This document shows positions 50,306-61,675 of a DNA stretch of 64,000 nucleotides, piece after piece; position 1 is the first letter of the stretch, and every line of letters begins with the position of its first letter. The position numbers and the translations under genes were made by a program. This stretch comes from Fulvia fulva (Eukaryota; Ascomycota; Dothideomycetes; Mycosphaerellales; Mycosphaerellaceae). The DNA is taken from assembly GCF_020509005.1 (NCBI RefSeq), contig NC_063014.1:3100001-3164000 (forward strand). Direction: 5' to 3'. Under the pieces are notes generated by a model. The model made no database searches. It had not been told where the DNA came from and worked only from the letters and a program-made list of their open reading frames with translations.

Positions 50306-52008
50306 CTAAAGGCCTTCTTGCGTCTTCTTCGCCGCCTCAGCCTTGGCAACCTCATACGCATCCCTGATCCCCTGCTTCAGCATCGGACTGACTCTCCCAA
50401 ACTGCTTCAAAATAGCATCAAACACTTTGGTGTTATCGACATTCACCAGTGTACCAGCAACATTGCTGTACAGATGATCCTTATCCGTCTGCGAGAAACC
50501 CTCGTAAAACATCCGCGGCTGCTCGAAGTCAATGTCCTCGTCGATCTGTGATTCCCAGTGGACAGTCTTGGTGCCATACATGGCGAGGTCATCGTCGATG
50601 ACGGTGGCGGGCTTCTCGATGACGTTCAGTGGGTCGATATATTCCGCTGGGAAGTTCTTCCTGCTGCCTTGGTTGCCGTGTTGCGTCAAGTGGCCGTCGC
50701 GGTCGAAGTTTGCGACGCTGGTGAAGGGGCAGTTGACGGGTACGTCGTCGACGTTGACACCGACGCGGTAGCGGCCAGCATCGCCGTAGGCAAATAGACG
50801 GGATTGGAGGACTGGGTCTGCACTGGGTTCCCAGCCTGGGACTGTGTGGCCTGGGGAGAAGTGAGATTGCTCGATCTCCGCGAAGTAGTTCTCTGGGTTT
50901 TGTGTAAGGGTGATACGGCCGATCTCGTGGTATTCGGCATCTGGCCAATCCTTGGTCAGGTCCAGCACATCATAGCGGTAGGCATCAGCCTCTTCAACAG
51001 TCTTGGTGGCGATTCCAACTGTCCATGATGGGTAATCGCCCTTCTCGATGGCATCGAAGAGATCCTTTGTTGCCCAGGCATCGTTGTCTCCAGCTACAGC
51101 TGCGGCTTCGGAAGCAGTGAAATTCTTGATTCCCTGATCCGTGGAAAGGTAGACTCTGGTGTAGACCCAGCTGCCATCTGCCTGGACTAGACGGTAAGTA
51201 TGTCCGGACCACCCGTCCATGTGCCTCACGCCGTAAGGTGTTCCGAGATCACTGAAGAGGCGGAGGAACTGCAGCATCGCTTCCCCGAATTGTGCTGGCC
51301 ATGACCAGAATGTGTTCCAGTCTCGAACATTCGTCGCCGGGTCGGTCTTTTGGGTGTGGATAAAGCGCGGGAATTTGACTGGATCGCGAATGAAGAAGCT
51401 ATTTGAGCGACGGTTAGTGTCATGTTAGGAGTGGCGGATGGAAGGCTTGCTTACACCGGGGTGTTGTTAAACACCCAGTCGAGTATGCCTTGCTTGGTCC
51501 TGAACTTGATCGCGAAGCCACGTGGATCTCTGGCTTCGTCTGCTGAGCCTCGTCCACCACCGACTGTCGAGAAGCGCATCGTTACACTAGTCCTCGTGCC
51601 CTTCTTGAAGACATCTGCCACCGAGAACTTCTCGGCATGGTCGGTGGTGGCTTCAAAGAAGCCATGTGCTCCAAGTCCACGTGCGTGTACAATGCGTTCC
51701 GGTATCCTCTCTCGGTTAAATGCAGCCAGTGTATCCAGCATATGCGTATCCTGGAGTAGCAAAGGACCTCTCTCGCCAGCACGTTGCGCACCAAGCGGTT
51801 GGAAGTGCGGCTTGCCCTGGCGCGTAGTATACCATAGGTCCGAGTTGTTGAGCACCGATTGCTCCTGTTTGAGATTTGTGCCCCGAAACAGATCCGCTTG
51901 ATAGCCTTGTGCCTGCTTCTGCGGGCGAGTGGCTCTGATCAAAGTGCTTTTACTGCTCGCGTCCACCAGCAGCGGACTCGCAAAGAGAGCAAAAGTGGCG
52001 AACTTCAT
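50306..52008 (-). CDS. Secreted haem catalase, 548 aa
   Basis: Exons 51,455-52,008 and 50,306-51,398 join in phase 2 over a 56-nt intron (GTAAGC donor, AATAG acceptor), giving NNTPVFFIRD. Monofunctional catalase, dismutating hydrogen peroxide to water and oxygen. Catalytic His about residue 108 ([12 protein letters not shown]), distal Asn about 182, proximal haem Tyr in [12 protein letters not shown]. The N-terminus ([17 protein letters not shown]) is a likely signal peptide, so the enzyme is probably secreted or in the cell wall. It is shorter than the 700-residue large-subunit catalases. It sits about 230 bp beyond the repeat block and seems intact. Confidence 0.96.
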
Positions 52009-53518
52009 GATGTATGACCGACCAGGTACCAGCGAGGTGCGTGAGAAAGACTCTCAGACATCGGCACATATTGGGTGACCAGACTGGTACATGATTAGTC
52101 GCCACCCTGGCACTGTGCTATGGGAATTACAAGCTTTAGGAAAGGTGCGCTAGTGAGACCATGTCTTCCATGCATGTGCCAAGTGCTCTGGGTATGCGCC
52201 AGAAAAAGGGCGAGATTGTTGTGCTAGGAGCCTGTCCATTGATCGCGTCAACTTGGGCTCGTGCCCTTGGCCGTCCACATCTGGCGCCTGCATCTTGTCA
52301 CTCTGTATCGGTCCCTATTCTGGTCGCCATCGCAGCAGATATGGTCTCGAGAATAGTATCCCACCTCACCAGACTTCGGGCATGGTCATATTAGGATCTG
52401 TCGGCATCGTCCTTGACGTGAGGCCCGCAGCGAATGCCGGTCCACGTGGTTGAGCATGGGCTGACTGCCGGTAAGGTCTGCTTTGTCAGTCGAAACATCT
52501 TGAGACGCAAGCCTGATGTCTCACTTGCTAGTGCTGGGAAGCTGGCTTCAGTCACAGGTCTTTCCCAGCGCCATCTCATGGCGGCAGTCGCACTTTCCAC
52601 GTTCTCGAATCACCAAAACACCACAAATTCTGCAATCTGCCCTCAAGGTCATCCGCAGTCGTCGGGAGATATTGCTTGTTGTACTGCGAATGCAGGTTTT
52701 CCGGTGACTGGGATTGCTTGTCAGAGGAATCGGAGTGGTCACATTAGTGACATTACCACTCCAACACAAGGTTTGGAGATTGACAAAGATGGTCCGGTGT
52801 TCATGCCGTTGGACGGTTGGCAAGAACAACGCATCATGATAGCGTGCAGCCTTCTTCCACTGAGCGGTTCGCATATTTTACGCATCGTCGAGATGCCACC
52901 GGAACTTGAACATCGTGACCGATCATGGAGTCAAGGACGCAGCGCATGCGTTCCAGATTCTCCCAGCGAGCGATTGTGACCGTCGGGTCGTCCAGCGACC
53001 AGGCGGTCGAGGCAGAAGAGGACGCGAGGTTCGCAGGGTAGAGACACCGGCATGCGGTGAGACGATGATGGCGGACCATTGAGGCTGGCCATGATACGCT
53101 TTGTCGTAGTTCTAATGTGGCATGAGCAGCAGGTTGTTTCTGTAGCCACGAGTGTGCGAGGGGAAAAGATGGCGATGCCTACTTGGACGAGGTGAGATGA
53201 AGTCCAGAGACGAAGATGTGGAAGGCGAACAAGTCGTACATGTGCATGTACGGTGTACCTTTTGGGACGCCATCTCCGCCGCCACAGCCGTGTGTCGGAG
53301 AAGGAGAGACTCGACGCCGATCGAAAGACATTGCGATCCTCTCGCCGACTGAAGGCTGTCGGTGAGCAACTCCATGGCCTCCATCCCTACAATCGCTGAT
53401 AGCGGGTGCTCGTTGCGCGTTCAACTACCCAGGTACTCATGGACAGAACAACGAGTACGGTCAGCACACTTGCCAAAAGGTGATCGTGCTGACATGAAGC
53501 TGCCCTTGCAACTCTATA
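52009..53518. other. Intergenic, catalase promoter side
   Basis: 1.5 kb without a supported gene. An ATG-initiated 181-codon frame (52,434-52,979, plus) and shorter minus frames overlap it. None has a recognisable domain or a codon pattern that convinces me. Confidence 0.5.
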
Positions 53519-53520
53519 TA

Positions 53521-53806
53521 CAGTCCTGGGCATGGTTTTTACAACCCCTGTATTTACGCTAACCCCTTCCGGCTATCCATGTTCATCTCAGAAGGTGTTG
53601 CTACCTTCAATCTCACTATCAAGAATGGGCCAAGCTCACACCTGAGGACATACAACGTATATGCAAGAGTATGCGAGAACGCTGAGAGGCAGTAATAGCC
53701 AACAATGGAGGACACACCAGGTGGTGAGCTACGCCATGAGTGGATACATCCTTCCTAATGAGGAAAGGTGGAAGAACAGGGGTTGTAAGCACTATGCCCA
53801 GGACTG
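53521..53806 (+). mobile_element. Tc1/mariner deletion derivative (286 bp, MITE-like)
   Basis: Flanked by TA on both sides (53,519-53,520 and 53,807-53,808). Terminal inverted repeats of about 30 bp start CAGTCCTGGGCAT and end ATGCCCAGGACTG, with a few mismatches inward. The interior still codes, in one frame, the C-terminal end of a mariner-type DDE transposase (EWAKLTPEDIQRICKSM, then a TGA, then NNGGHTRW). The catalytic domain is gone, so any movement would need a transposase from elsewhere. Confidence 0.88.
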
Positions 53807-53808
53807 TA

Positions 53809-54348
53809 CATAGGAGGCGCTGCGCTGCATCTTGCTACAACACGACGCTCTCAGACCAAGCAACATCGTGAAATCTCGCTGCTGGACATCTTGACTTGAG
53901 GCGCTAAGGTACCCTGGCCAGCACAAGCACAATTTGGACGAGAAAGCCGCTTCATCCATGTCTTCCAAGTGCAAGGAAGGCGAGGAAGCATACAGTACAC
54001 TTCTGCGCTGCACCCCGCTTCTCCTGCCGCAGCATCGTGGAGAAGTGGAAGATCTACAACGCTCGCAGATGTCAGTGGCTTCCTATATTGGCGGGCGCTG
54101 TCCCTACCACCCCGACACGAGCTTGCAGTGCGGGAAGCTCATGCGCCGACCACATGGCTTTCACGCAAACCGCAAATGCCGTCCTGATGACTGCGTCAGC
54201 CCAGAGCGATCTACTGCATTGGCGGGATTGAACGGCCCATACATGCAGCAAGTGTTCGGGATGCAATCAGACGAAGGCCAAGTATCACTCTCTCGCCTTT
54301 GCGTCTTCCATTCTCTCGCAATCTCCCTCAACGCACCTCTCACTAGTC
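53809..54348. other. Intergenic, MFS-gene promoter region
   Basis: 540 bp upstream of the transporter. Overlapping short frames only. Confidence 0.55.
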
Positions 54349-56185
54349 ATGACCACCATGGAGAACGACAAGGTTGAGAGCGCCGCAAAGATCGAACATG
54401 CTGACGACAGTACCGATACCCTCGAGAAAGCGATCCACGAAGAACGCGGTGAACCCAACGATGAAGACTTGCCTAGATACAATGACAAAGAAACCACCAA
54501 GATCTTGCGAAAGGTCGATTATCGCCTTGTACCGATGTTGACACTGCTGTATCTGCTGGCGTTCTTGGTATGTGCCTTGCGGAATGCCACAATTGGCCTT
54601 CGATGAAGAATGCAGCGTACTGACGAGTCTCGATGCGCGGTAGGATCGAGGCAATATTGGCAACGCAAAAGTCGCTGGCATGAACGAGACACTGCAATTG
54701 ACCGGCACACAGTATAACTTGGCGTTGACAGGTCAGAATGAACATGCTGTTTTCTGTAGAAAGAGCTGACGCCAGACATAGTCTTCTTCTTTCCCTACGC
54801 AATATTCGAAGTGCCGAGCAATATCGTGCTCAAGCTGGTCCGGCCTTCGACATGGATCATGATACTGATGGTATCGTGGGGCGTAGTCATGACATGCCAA
54901 GGCATCGTCAAGGACTACAAGCAGCTCTACGTTACGAGAATCCTGCTTGGTCTCACTGAGGCTGGCTTCTTTCCGGCAGCATCCTATCTTCTTACGACTT
55001 GGTACTGTCGTTTCGAGGTGCAGACACGTCTGGCAGTTTTCTTCAGTGCGGCATCCCTAGCCGGCGCGTTCTCAGGCATTCTCGCATTCGGCATCGAGAA
55101 GATGGACGGCGTGGCCGGGCTGGAAGGGTGGCGATGGATGTAAGTGCTCTTTGGTCCAGGCAGACCGGGAGCGGAGATTGTCGGATGCGCTGACAACGCG
55201 ACAGCTTCATACTCGAAGGCATCGTCACGGTTGTGGTGGGCTGCACGCTTCGTTGGACATTACCAGACTCACCCGAAACTGCTTCCTTCCTGACTGCCCA
55301 GCAGAAATCCGTGATTGAACGCCGCTTGATGCAAGATGCCGGGACAAAAGCCGGCCATGTCAACACGCGCGATGGCTTCTCGTGGCATTTCCTCAAAGAA
55401 TCACTCCTCGAATGGAAGATCTGGCTTGCTGTCATCATTTACTGGGGCAACTCAATCTGTCTCTATGGCTTCACGTTGACCGCCCCTACAATCATCCTCG
55501 GACTTGGCTACGAGACATGGCAAGCACAACTTCTGACCGTACCCATCTATGTGCTTGGTGCGATATCGACGGTGTTCTTCAGCTGGCTGGCTGACAGGAA
55601 TCAAGTGCGTTGGCCTTTCATCGTGGGTCCCTACAGTATTGCGATCTGCTGCTTTATCGCGCTCCTGGCAATCCCGCATCCAAGATACCCTGGGCTCACA
55701 TACGCATTCCTGTTCGGTATTCCTGCCGGAGGTACGTCTATCATGCGCGGGCCATGCCAAAGGTCTCTGCTAACAGCAATTTGCAGTGTACCCTCCTTTG
55801 ATCACGATCCTGAGCTGGGTCGGCAACAACCTCGCACCTACATGGAAACGGGCAATCGGAATGGCTCTGCTCATCAGCATTGGCAATCTATGTAAGCTGC
55901 TGGCACCAAAGGTCCCACCATCCTCTTACTTACAACTGCATAGGTGGTGCGATAGGATCAAACATCTACCTTTCATCACAAGCTCCCAAGTATCCTCTCG
56001 GGTTTGGTTTGTGCTTGGGGATCCTCTCAGCCGCAGTCATAGCGACAATGCTACTCAGGATCGCATACACTAAGATCAACAAGAGCCGGGACCAGATGAG
56101 TGAGGAAGAGGTTAGAGCGACGTACACGAAGGCACAGTTGCTGGACATGGGCGACAAAAGCCCTCTGTACCGATATGTTGTTTAG
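54349..56185 (+). CDS. MFS transporter of the anion:cation symporter (Dal5/Tna1-like) family, 512 aa
   Basis: Six exons: 54,349-54,567; 54,644-54,731; 54,782-55,139; 55,205-55,731; 55,787-55,891; 55,944-56,185. All introns are GT-AG, the phases fit, and the sum is 513 codons. The usual family path is seen: an acidic cytosolic N-terminus, RKVDYRLVPMLTLLYLLAFLDRGNIGNAKVAGM (read across intron 1), ALTVFFFPYAIFEVPSNI, LLGLTEAGFFPAASYLLTTWY, WRWIFILEG, a central loop, then six more membrane segments ending GFGLCLGILSAAVIATML. Family members import allantoate, nicotinate, pantothenate or similar organic anions; the substrate here cannot be told. Plasma membrane. Intact. Confidence 0.93.
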
Positions 56186-56660
56186 GAGAAGGTTGCAGCA
56201 GCATCATTGGATACGCTGAACCACTTCGGGCTCGGCGCGAGGACACTCTTGGCAACGGCTCCTCCTATGACGTTGCCGTATACCGGTTGCTCAGCTCCTG
56301 GGATGCTACTGCAATGCTAGCGACAATACCAAGTCACGAGTCGCTCCTTCGCCTCAGACCGACAGCTGTGGCAGGAGTTGCTTGCGGCACAGGGACGAAG
56401 CTTCGCAGCAGAAGAATGAATTGCAGTGGACCTGCTCCATGATCGGCACCCGCGTGCCGTCTTGTCTGCCAACAGTCCTTGCACAGCCATGTGCATACAG
56501 CGCTTAAGAAATGCGCAGCACTATATCTAGACCGCACCAGATCGTCATGGGAAGCAGATCAGAATCCTTCGAGCAGATGGTAGGTCCTGAAATATGGCAG
56601 CGATAAGTATATCATCATTCCTCACCTGGCGTTTGACTTCCATTTAAGAACAACAAAACC
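56186..56660. other. Intergenic
   Basis: 475 bp between two plus-strand genes. No feature seen. Confidence 0.6.
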
Positions 56661-57767
56661 ATGACACGATTCACGCTCACAGCAGTGGCAGCTGCAAGTC
56701 TCGCTGCTACCACAGCAGCACAATGCGGTGACCCAGCAGCAGCGCGGTGTGGTCCTCCCTGGGGAGCAATAGGAGGAGGAGGAGCAGGCCCAAACGACGA
56801 CTCCCTAGCTATCACCGACGCCAACCGCAATCCCACTAGCACGAGTTCCGTGGAATTCAACTTCAGACATCGAGCCCAAACAGGCGGACAAACAAGCGAA
56901 ACGTGGCGCTGGACAGTAAACATCACAGACCTCAGCACCGACCTCCTCAATGGCACCAGTCTCACCACACCCGAGGATGGTTCAGACTCTCACTTCGTCA
57001 ATACTGTCACGTGACTGTCCACTCTTTCGAATGGCCTGGTGGAGGTGTCCTAAGCGATCACCTCCGAAGTCTCACGAACAATGCTACCGATCGAGAAGGC
57101 GGCGAGCTCTGCTTCACCATCCTCGACCTACGGACTCTGCCCTACAACGTCTCGAACGCATACCAGGAATCCGACGCAGGCGACTGTAGCAACGCGCTAG
57201 GCTCCGAGTGCGTCCAAGCATACCTCAGCAGTCTGAGCGGCAGAAGCGGTCAATGCGCAACGCCTCGCGGTCCAAACTCGATCCCAGCATGTGCCAGCAC
57301 TCTAGCCACAGTATCATGCTTCGGCTCCTTCACAGCAAGTAAGTCTACCACCCACACCGTGCTTCGAGTCTTTACTAATCAGTGCAGGCCTCGGCAACAG
57401 CACCTCCTCCACCTTCTTAAACTTCACAGACCGCAGCAGGTATCCCATTCTCAGCGGCGACGCTTTCTACTTCCACTCCACCGCCAGCCTGCCCGGTGGC
57501 AACAACACTTTTTACGAGGAAGCGGGGCAGGAGTTACAGGCGGTCGTGATCAGTGGTGCTGCGAGGGAGATGATGTGTCAGAAAGTTAACAAGACTGATG
57601 CTGCGGTGCCGACGAGGACGGAGGCTTGTGCTGAGGAGACGTCGAGGACTGGGTCAGGTGGCGGAGCTGTGAGTGCGACGCCGACAGGTGCGGCGAATGT
57701 GGTGAAGAGCCTGACGTGGAGTGGTGCGAGTGTGGGTGGGTTGATGGTGTTGTTTTCGTTGTTGTAG
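56661..57767 (+). CDS. Secreted, probably GPI-anchored protein with an apparent frameshift
   Basis: The ATG at 56,661 starts a clear signal peptide (MTRFTLTAVAAASLAATTA). The first frame ends at 57,014. The coding pattern moves to the next frame at about 57,003-57,011 (NTV, then HVTVHSFEW), needing one extra base. It then runs to a donor at 57,339 and, after a 49-nt intron (57,339-57,387, GTAAGT donor), from LGNSTSSTFLNFTDRS to the stop at 57,767. Several Cys and N-glycosylation sites are visible. The last 22 residues are hydrophobic (GGLMVLFSLL), like a GPI-anchor signal. No catalytic domain is recognised. If the frameshift is real, the product is a 117-residue fragment. Confidence 0.65.
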
Positions 57768-58194
57768 CGGGAGCCTGTAATGTCACGTCCATGCAGATAT
57801 GACCAGCAGTCCACGAGCGTTGAATGAGACGAGTCATGATGACGATGGAGGAGGGAGATGGAGAGGTAACTCCTAGACGATCGTATTCAACGCTACATGT
57901 ACATACAACTTCATCCGCAACTCCTCGCTGAAAGACCAAGCCTGATCGTACACAAAAGCACATGCATTCCATGTCAATCGTGGGTATAGCGGGCCTCCCT
58001 TAGCCAAATCAGCACCCAATGCCCAATACGCCATCGCTAACTAAAATCCTTTTGTCGCTTTTGGGTCATAATGCTGTCGTTAAAAAAGTCGTGCCCGGCC
58101 GTCTCTGCCGCATCATGGCCGTAATGGTAAGGACAAAATTGATCGAAGTGAATCATACAGAGAACGCCCGTATCATCTTCGTGATGCAGCGAAG
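57768..58194. other. Intergenic between convergent genes
   Basis: 427 bp at the 3' ends of two genes facing each other. No feature seen. Confidence 0.6.
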
Positions 58195-59649
58195 TCAAAG
58201 TTGTACCCACCCCGCCTCAACCGCGCGAAGGTACTCCTCCTCCCACACGGCATCCCAGGTGCTGTCGTCGCCTTTACCGTCGCCATATACGCCGGTGGTG
58301 CCGTAGGGCCCTTTCGTGCTGAGTTCGGTCTGTCGGGGCCATTGGCCGTGAGAGTGGACTTGGGTCATGGCGAAGTCGCCATGGACGAGGTTCTTGGCTG
58401 GCTCGAAGATACAGCCGGCGAAGAAGAGCTCGATGGAGAGGTTGTGGTGCATGCGGGCGCGGGAGGCGATGAGGCTGCGTGCTGCGGAGAAGACCTGGCG
58501 GAGCTTGTGGGCGCGGGCTTTGCTTGGTGTTGAGCTGTCGCAGCCGCAGAGGTCGGTGGCGCGGACTTGGCATTCGCCTTCCCATTGGACTTCGACGTTG
58601 GAGAAGAGGTCGGCACACATGTAGGGTACTGAGATGGAGAGATCGCGCATGCGTGGCAAGCTGGTGAGTAGCTCGCAAATGTGTTCGTTGGTGGCGAGGT
58701 TGCCGGGGTAAGGATGGTAGAAGCCATCGTCCGATCGTGGAGAGTGCTCCAGCACTTGCAGTGTTTCGCGCGAGGCCTTGACAAGCGCGAGCATGCCAGC
58801 GACAGAGACGGTGGAGAGATTGGTGATGTCGAGAGCTTCAAGACCAGTAGCGGTGCGCGCAATGAGCTGAAGATCTTCGTCGCATACTGGCTTGTGCAAG
58901 GTGTTGCCGAAGATCCTCAGACGCTTTAGCGCCGAGAAGTCCACTCTAGGGTCGGCGAGAGCGTTTGGGGAGTCGTCCTTCTCCAAGGCGTCGGCTTCTT
59001 CACTGCGGAGACACTGTGCCTGAAGTTCGAGTGACTGCAGGGGAGACCCGTGACCAGTGTTGACGTTGAGCAAGTCGATCCAGTCCTCTGCGCTGCTGCG
59101 GCGGAGTACCGTCCAGGGAACAGTCAAGGTTTGCAGAGCATCACACTCGCTGACAGCAGAGAGGATGAGCGAGTCACTCTCCTTGGTGTAGAAGCCGTTG
59201 AACCACAGTCGCCGCACGTGATTGGTCATGTATGGAAGAGCCTTGAAGATCCTGTTGGTGTTCTTGAGACTGCCGTATGGGTCACGTCGAAGGGGAGTGC
59301 TGGAAGGGTACTGGATCATGTCGTAGAGTGCGTTCGGCTTCCGCGATACTGGCAGGTTGGCCCATCGCTCTCCTCCTTGCCACTTGCGTTCAAAGACATC
59401 TTCGAGGTTGTAAGAGATGGCCCACTCGTGCCATCGGTGGCAGACTCCTCGGATCGAGTCGGTGGCGTCCCAGCGCATGTGCTCGGCGGTAACAGGTCCG
59501 CGGACATATTTCTGGATCTTCTGCTTCTGTAGAGGGAGTTGTGCCTCGGTGAGGCCGTATGTGAAGGACACGCCCTCAGCCTCATTGGCTCGAGTGGCGA
59601 GCAAGAGGATGTCGGACAGGATCTCCTCTGGTAGGTCGTTGATATGCAT
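58195..59649 (-). CDS. F-box-like protein with leucine-rich C-terminal part, 484 aa
   Basis: Single exon from the ATG at 59,649. The N-terminus MHINDLPEEILSDILLLA is an F-box start, with the second half at residues about 60-80 (IRGVCHRWHEWAISY) after an insertion. Leucine-rich repeat-like segments follow (LQTLTVPWTVL, LQSLELQAQCL, LKRLRIFGNTL, LEALDITNLSTV, MRDLSISVPYM). Probable substrate adaptor of an SCF ubiquitin ligase. It is not closely similar to the F-box protein at 6,884-8,419. Confidence 0.8.
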   Translation of the reverse strand: MHINDLPEEILSDILLLATRANEAEGVSFTYGLTEAQLPLQKQKIQKYVRGPVTAEHMRWDATDSIRGVCHRWHEWAISYNLEDVFERKWQGGERWANLPVSRKPNALYDMIQYPSSTPLRRDPYGSLKNTNRIFKALPYMTNHVRRLWFNGFYTKESDSLILSAVSECDALQTLTVPWTVLRRSSAEDWIDLLNVNTGHGSPLQSLELQAQCLRSEEADALEKDDSPNALADPRVDFSALKRLRIFGNTLHKPVCDEDLQLIARTATGLEALDITNLSTVSVAGMLALVKASRETLQVLEHSPRSDDGFYHPYPGNLATNEHICELLTSLPRMRDLSISVPYMCADLFSNVEVQWEGECQVRATDLCGCDSSTPSKARAHKLRQVFSAARSLIASRARMHHNLSIELFFAGCIFEPAKNLVHGDFAMTQVHSHGQWPRQTELSTKGPYGTTGVYGDGKGDDSTWDAVWEEEYLRAVEAGWVQL

Positions 59650-61675
59650 CTTTAGGCCGCGGGGGTACAGCCTGATGGAAGAAGTGAGGTTGTTGTTGTT
59701 AAGAGAGTTAGGTCACAAAGGCGCGCTGTGAGTGGGTGAAGATAAGGAGTGCTCTTTGTCTGATGGCGCCGAGGGCGCGGCAGGGCATGTGGATGATTCA
59801 TATACTGAGAAGTCTTCCACCGTTCACGGCAGCGGCAGCCCCTCGTGAGTACCACTTCCCCAGTCTTTTCCCCAGACGGGCGACTAGAGAATTTTGTCGA
59901 CAAACGGAACATGTTACATGTGCCAGAGGCAAACGCCAGCCTCCAGGATGCCTCTTGTTCGCGCAATCACACTTGGCACGCTCCTTCGCCACGCCCGTTG
60001 CATGCCATTACTCAAGCAAAAGCTGCCTATGGACGCCCACTCGAGTGCGACCGGGGATCGCATTGCCCGACGCATACGATGACCTTGGCCGTGGGACCAC
60101 GTGCACCAACAAAGTCGACGTCCGTTATGCTGCACGTTGGACGGATTAGCAAATCGCAGCAAAACATTACGCCCAGGAAACTACATCAAAGCGGAGGCTG
60201 CGTGTCAGATGACCAGCAAAGGTCACCTGCTTGCTTGTCGCTCCACATCTCGGGCCAGCAGCCGTCGCCTTGGTACCGCGCTACCACGCACGAGAAAGTC
60301 TTGTTCACGACCTGCGACTCGGGGAAGGGCTGTTGGCGACTCCGACACGATGGAATGCCGTCCAGTTTGGGTGATGGCAAGAGAGAGAGTTGCAAACGGA
60401 GCTGCGACCTGACCTGTGAAAGCCGTGTCCAGCCGCGGGGACATCCGAGGCTTGGCGGAATCTAGTTCTAGCTTCTCCTCGGACCACATGATCGGCTCGC
60501 TCAGCAACCACGACAATAACAACGGCTACATCGATTCCGGGGGGCAATAGGCTGGCAGCACGTACCTTCCGCGTGATTGCACACGCGACGCTACACCATC
60601 CACCTGATGAGGAAGGAGTCATCAACGTTCGTACAGTGGCGCCGGTATCGCCGGCCGACCTGCGGAACCGGATGCCGAGACAGCGTACGAGTACAAGTAC
60701 ACAATATCCCGATCGCTCCGCATGCCAATGGTGATCACGACGATGACGCCGTCTGTACTACCGCCACGATGTCGAACGATCGCCTCCGAGAAACGTGCTC
60801 GTTCGCAGCACAAGGAAGATACCGTGGACACCTCCACGTCGATCGTCCTTTCCCCATCAATGTGGAGCACCTAGGATATGTGAATCGCTAGACACTGCCA
60901 GGGTAGCTTCAGCTTCACTTGCACCATTGCAATCGGGAAGCTGATGGTGCGTTGATGGGCAACGTGGGTGCATGTCTCGATCGTGTGAGAAGTGGGAGGC
61001 AAGTATCTGCTATGACCTCGCGGGATGACCTTCCTTAGGAGACCACGGAGACATTCTCGCAGAAGCACATTCGCCCAAGTACTGGGGCTTGAGATCATAC
61101 TGTTGACGGAGTGGCTCCAACCGGACTATAGGCCTTGCAAGTCACACAGTGTAAGTTCTGTCGCATAGCTGCATTTTGAGGTAGGCACACACATCCTTGA
61201 TGTCTAGTACAGTGACAGACAAAGCGGCCCTCGTGCGAATCACAGATCTACATCACCACGCCGCAATTCGAAGGTGGCCGGGTGCAAAGATGGCCCATGA
61301 CGGCTTGTATGCACCAGACAATCTCTCGGCAGAGAACGATCGCAGTGAGGACTTTAGTATGCATACCGCTAACACATACCCAACATGCTTTCAAAACTAC
61401 GTTCTTTCGATCCCAATTTGATGCAGCCATACTCTCTGCTGACCGTACAGCTACCATTGGATCACTGCAGTATCGAAACTTCCAGCCCTGGTCGATGTCT
61501 TCCATAGCATCGCTCAAGCAAGTCCCAGACAACGCTCGTTACCAGCAGCAAACTCCTGCGTGCAGTGTCTTTGTTGAAGCAGGCCGGACAGTATGCAGGC
61601 GTCTGCACATATAATCAGTTCGCCGCAGCTGCAGAGTGAGAATCTTCACAGCAACGACTCACAAGACAAGCGAAG
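59650..61675. other. Long intergenic region, no gene supported
   Basis: 2.0 kb between divergent genes. Many overlapping frames of 60-200 codons exist on both strands (the longest at 59,845-60,465, plus), which is expected in GC-balanced non-coding DNA. None has a recognisable motif. An unseen lncRNA or spliced small gene is possible. Confidence 0.5.

Noticed and set aside
52434..52979. 181-codon ATG-initiated frame upstream of the catalase
   Set aside because: No recognisable motif, and composition is like the surrounding non-coding DNA. Kept as intergenic.
58202..58678. Open frames antisense to the F-box gene at 58,195-59,649
   Set aside because: They mirror the codon bias of the real gene. 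The F-box frame has domain support.
59845..60465. 206-codon plus-strand frame in the long intergenic region
   Set aside because: Several overlapping frames of similar length exist on both strands, and none has motif support.
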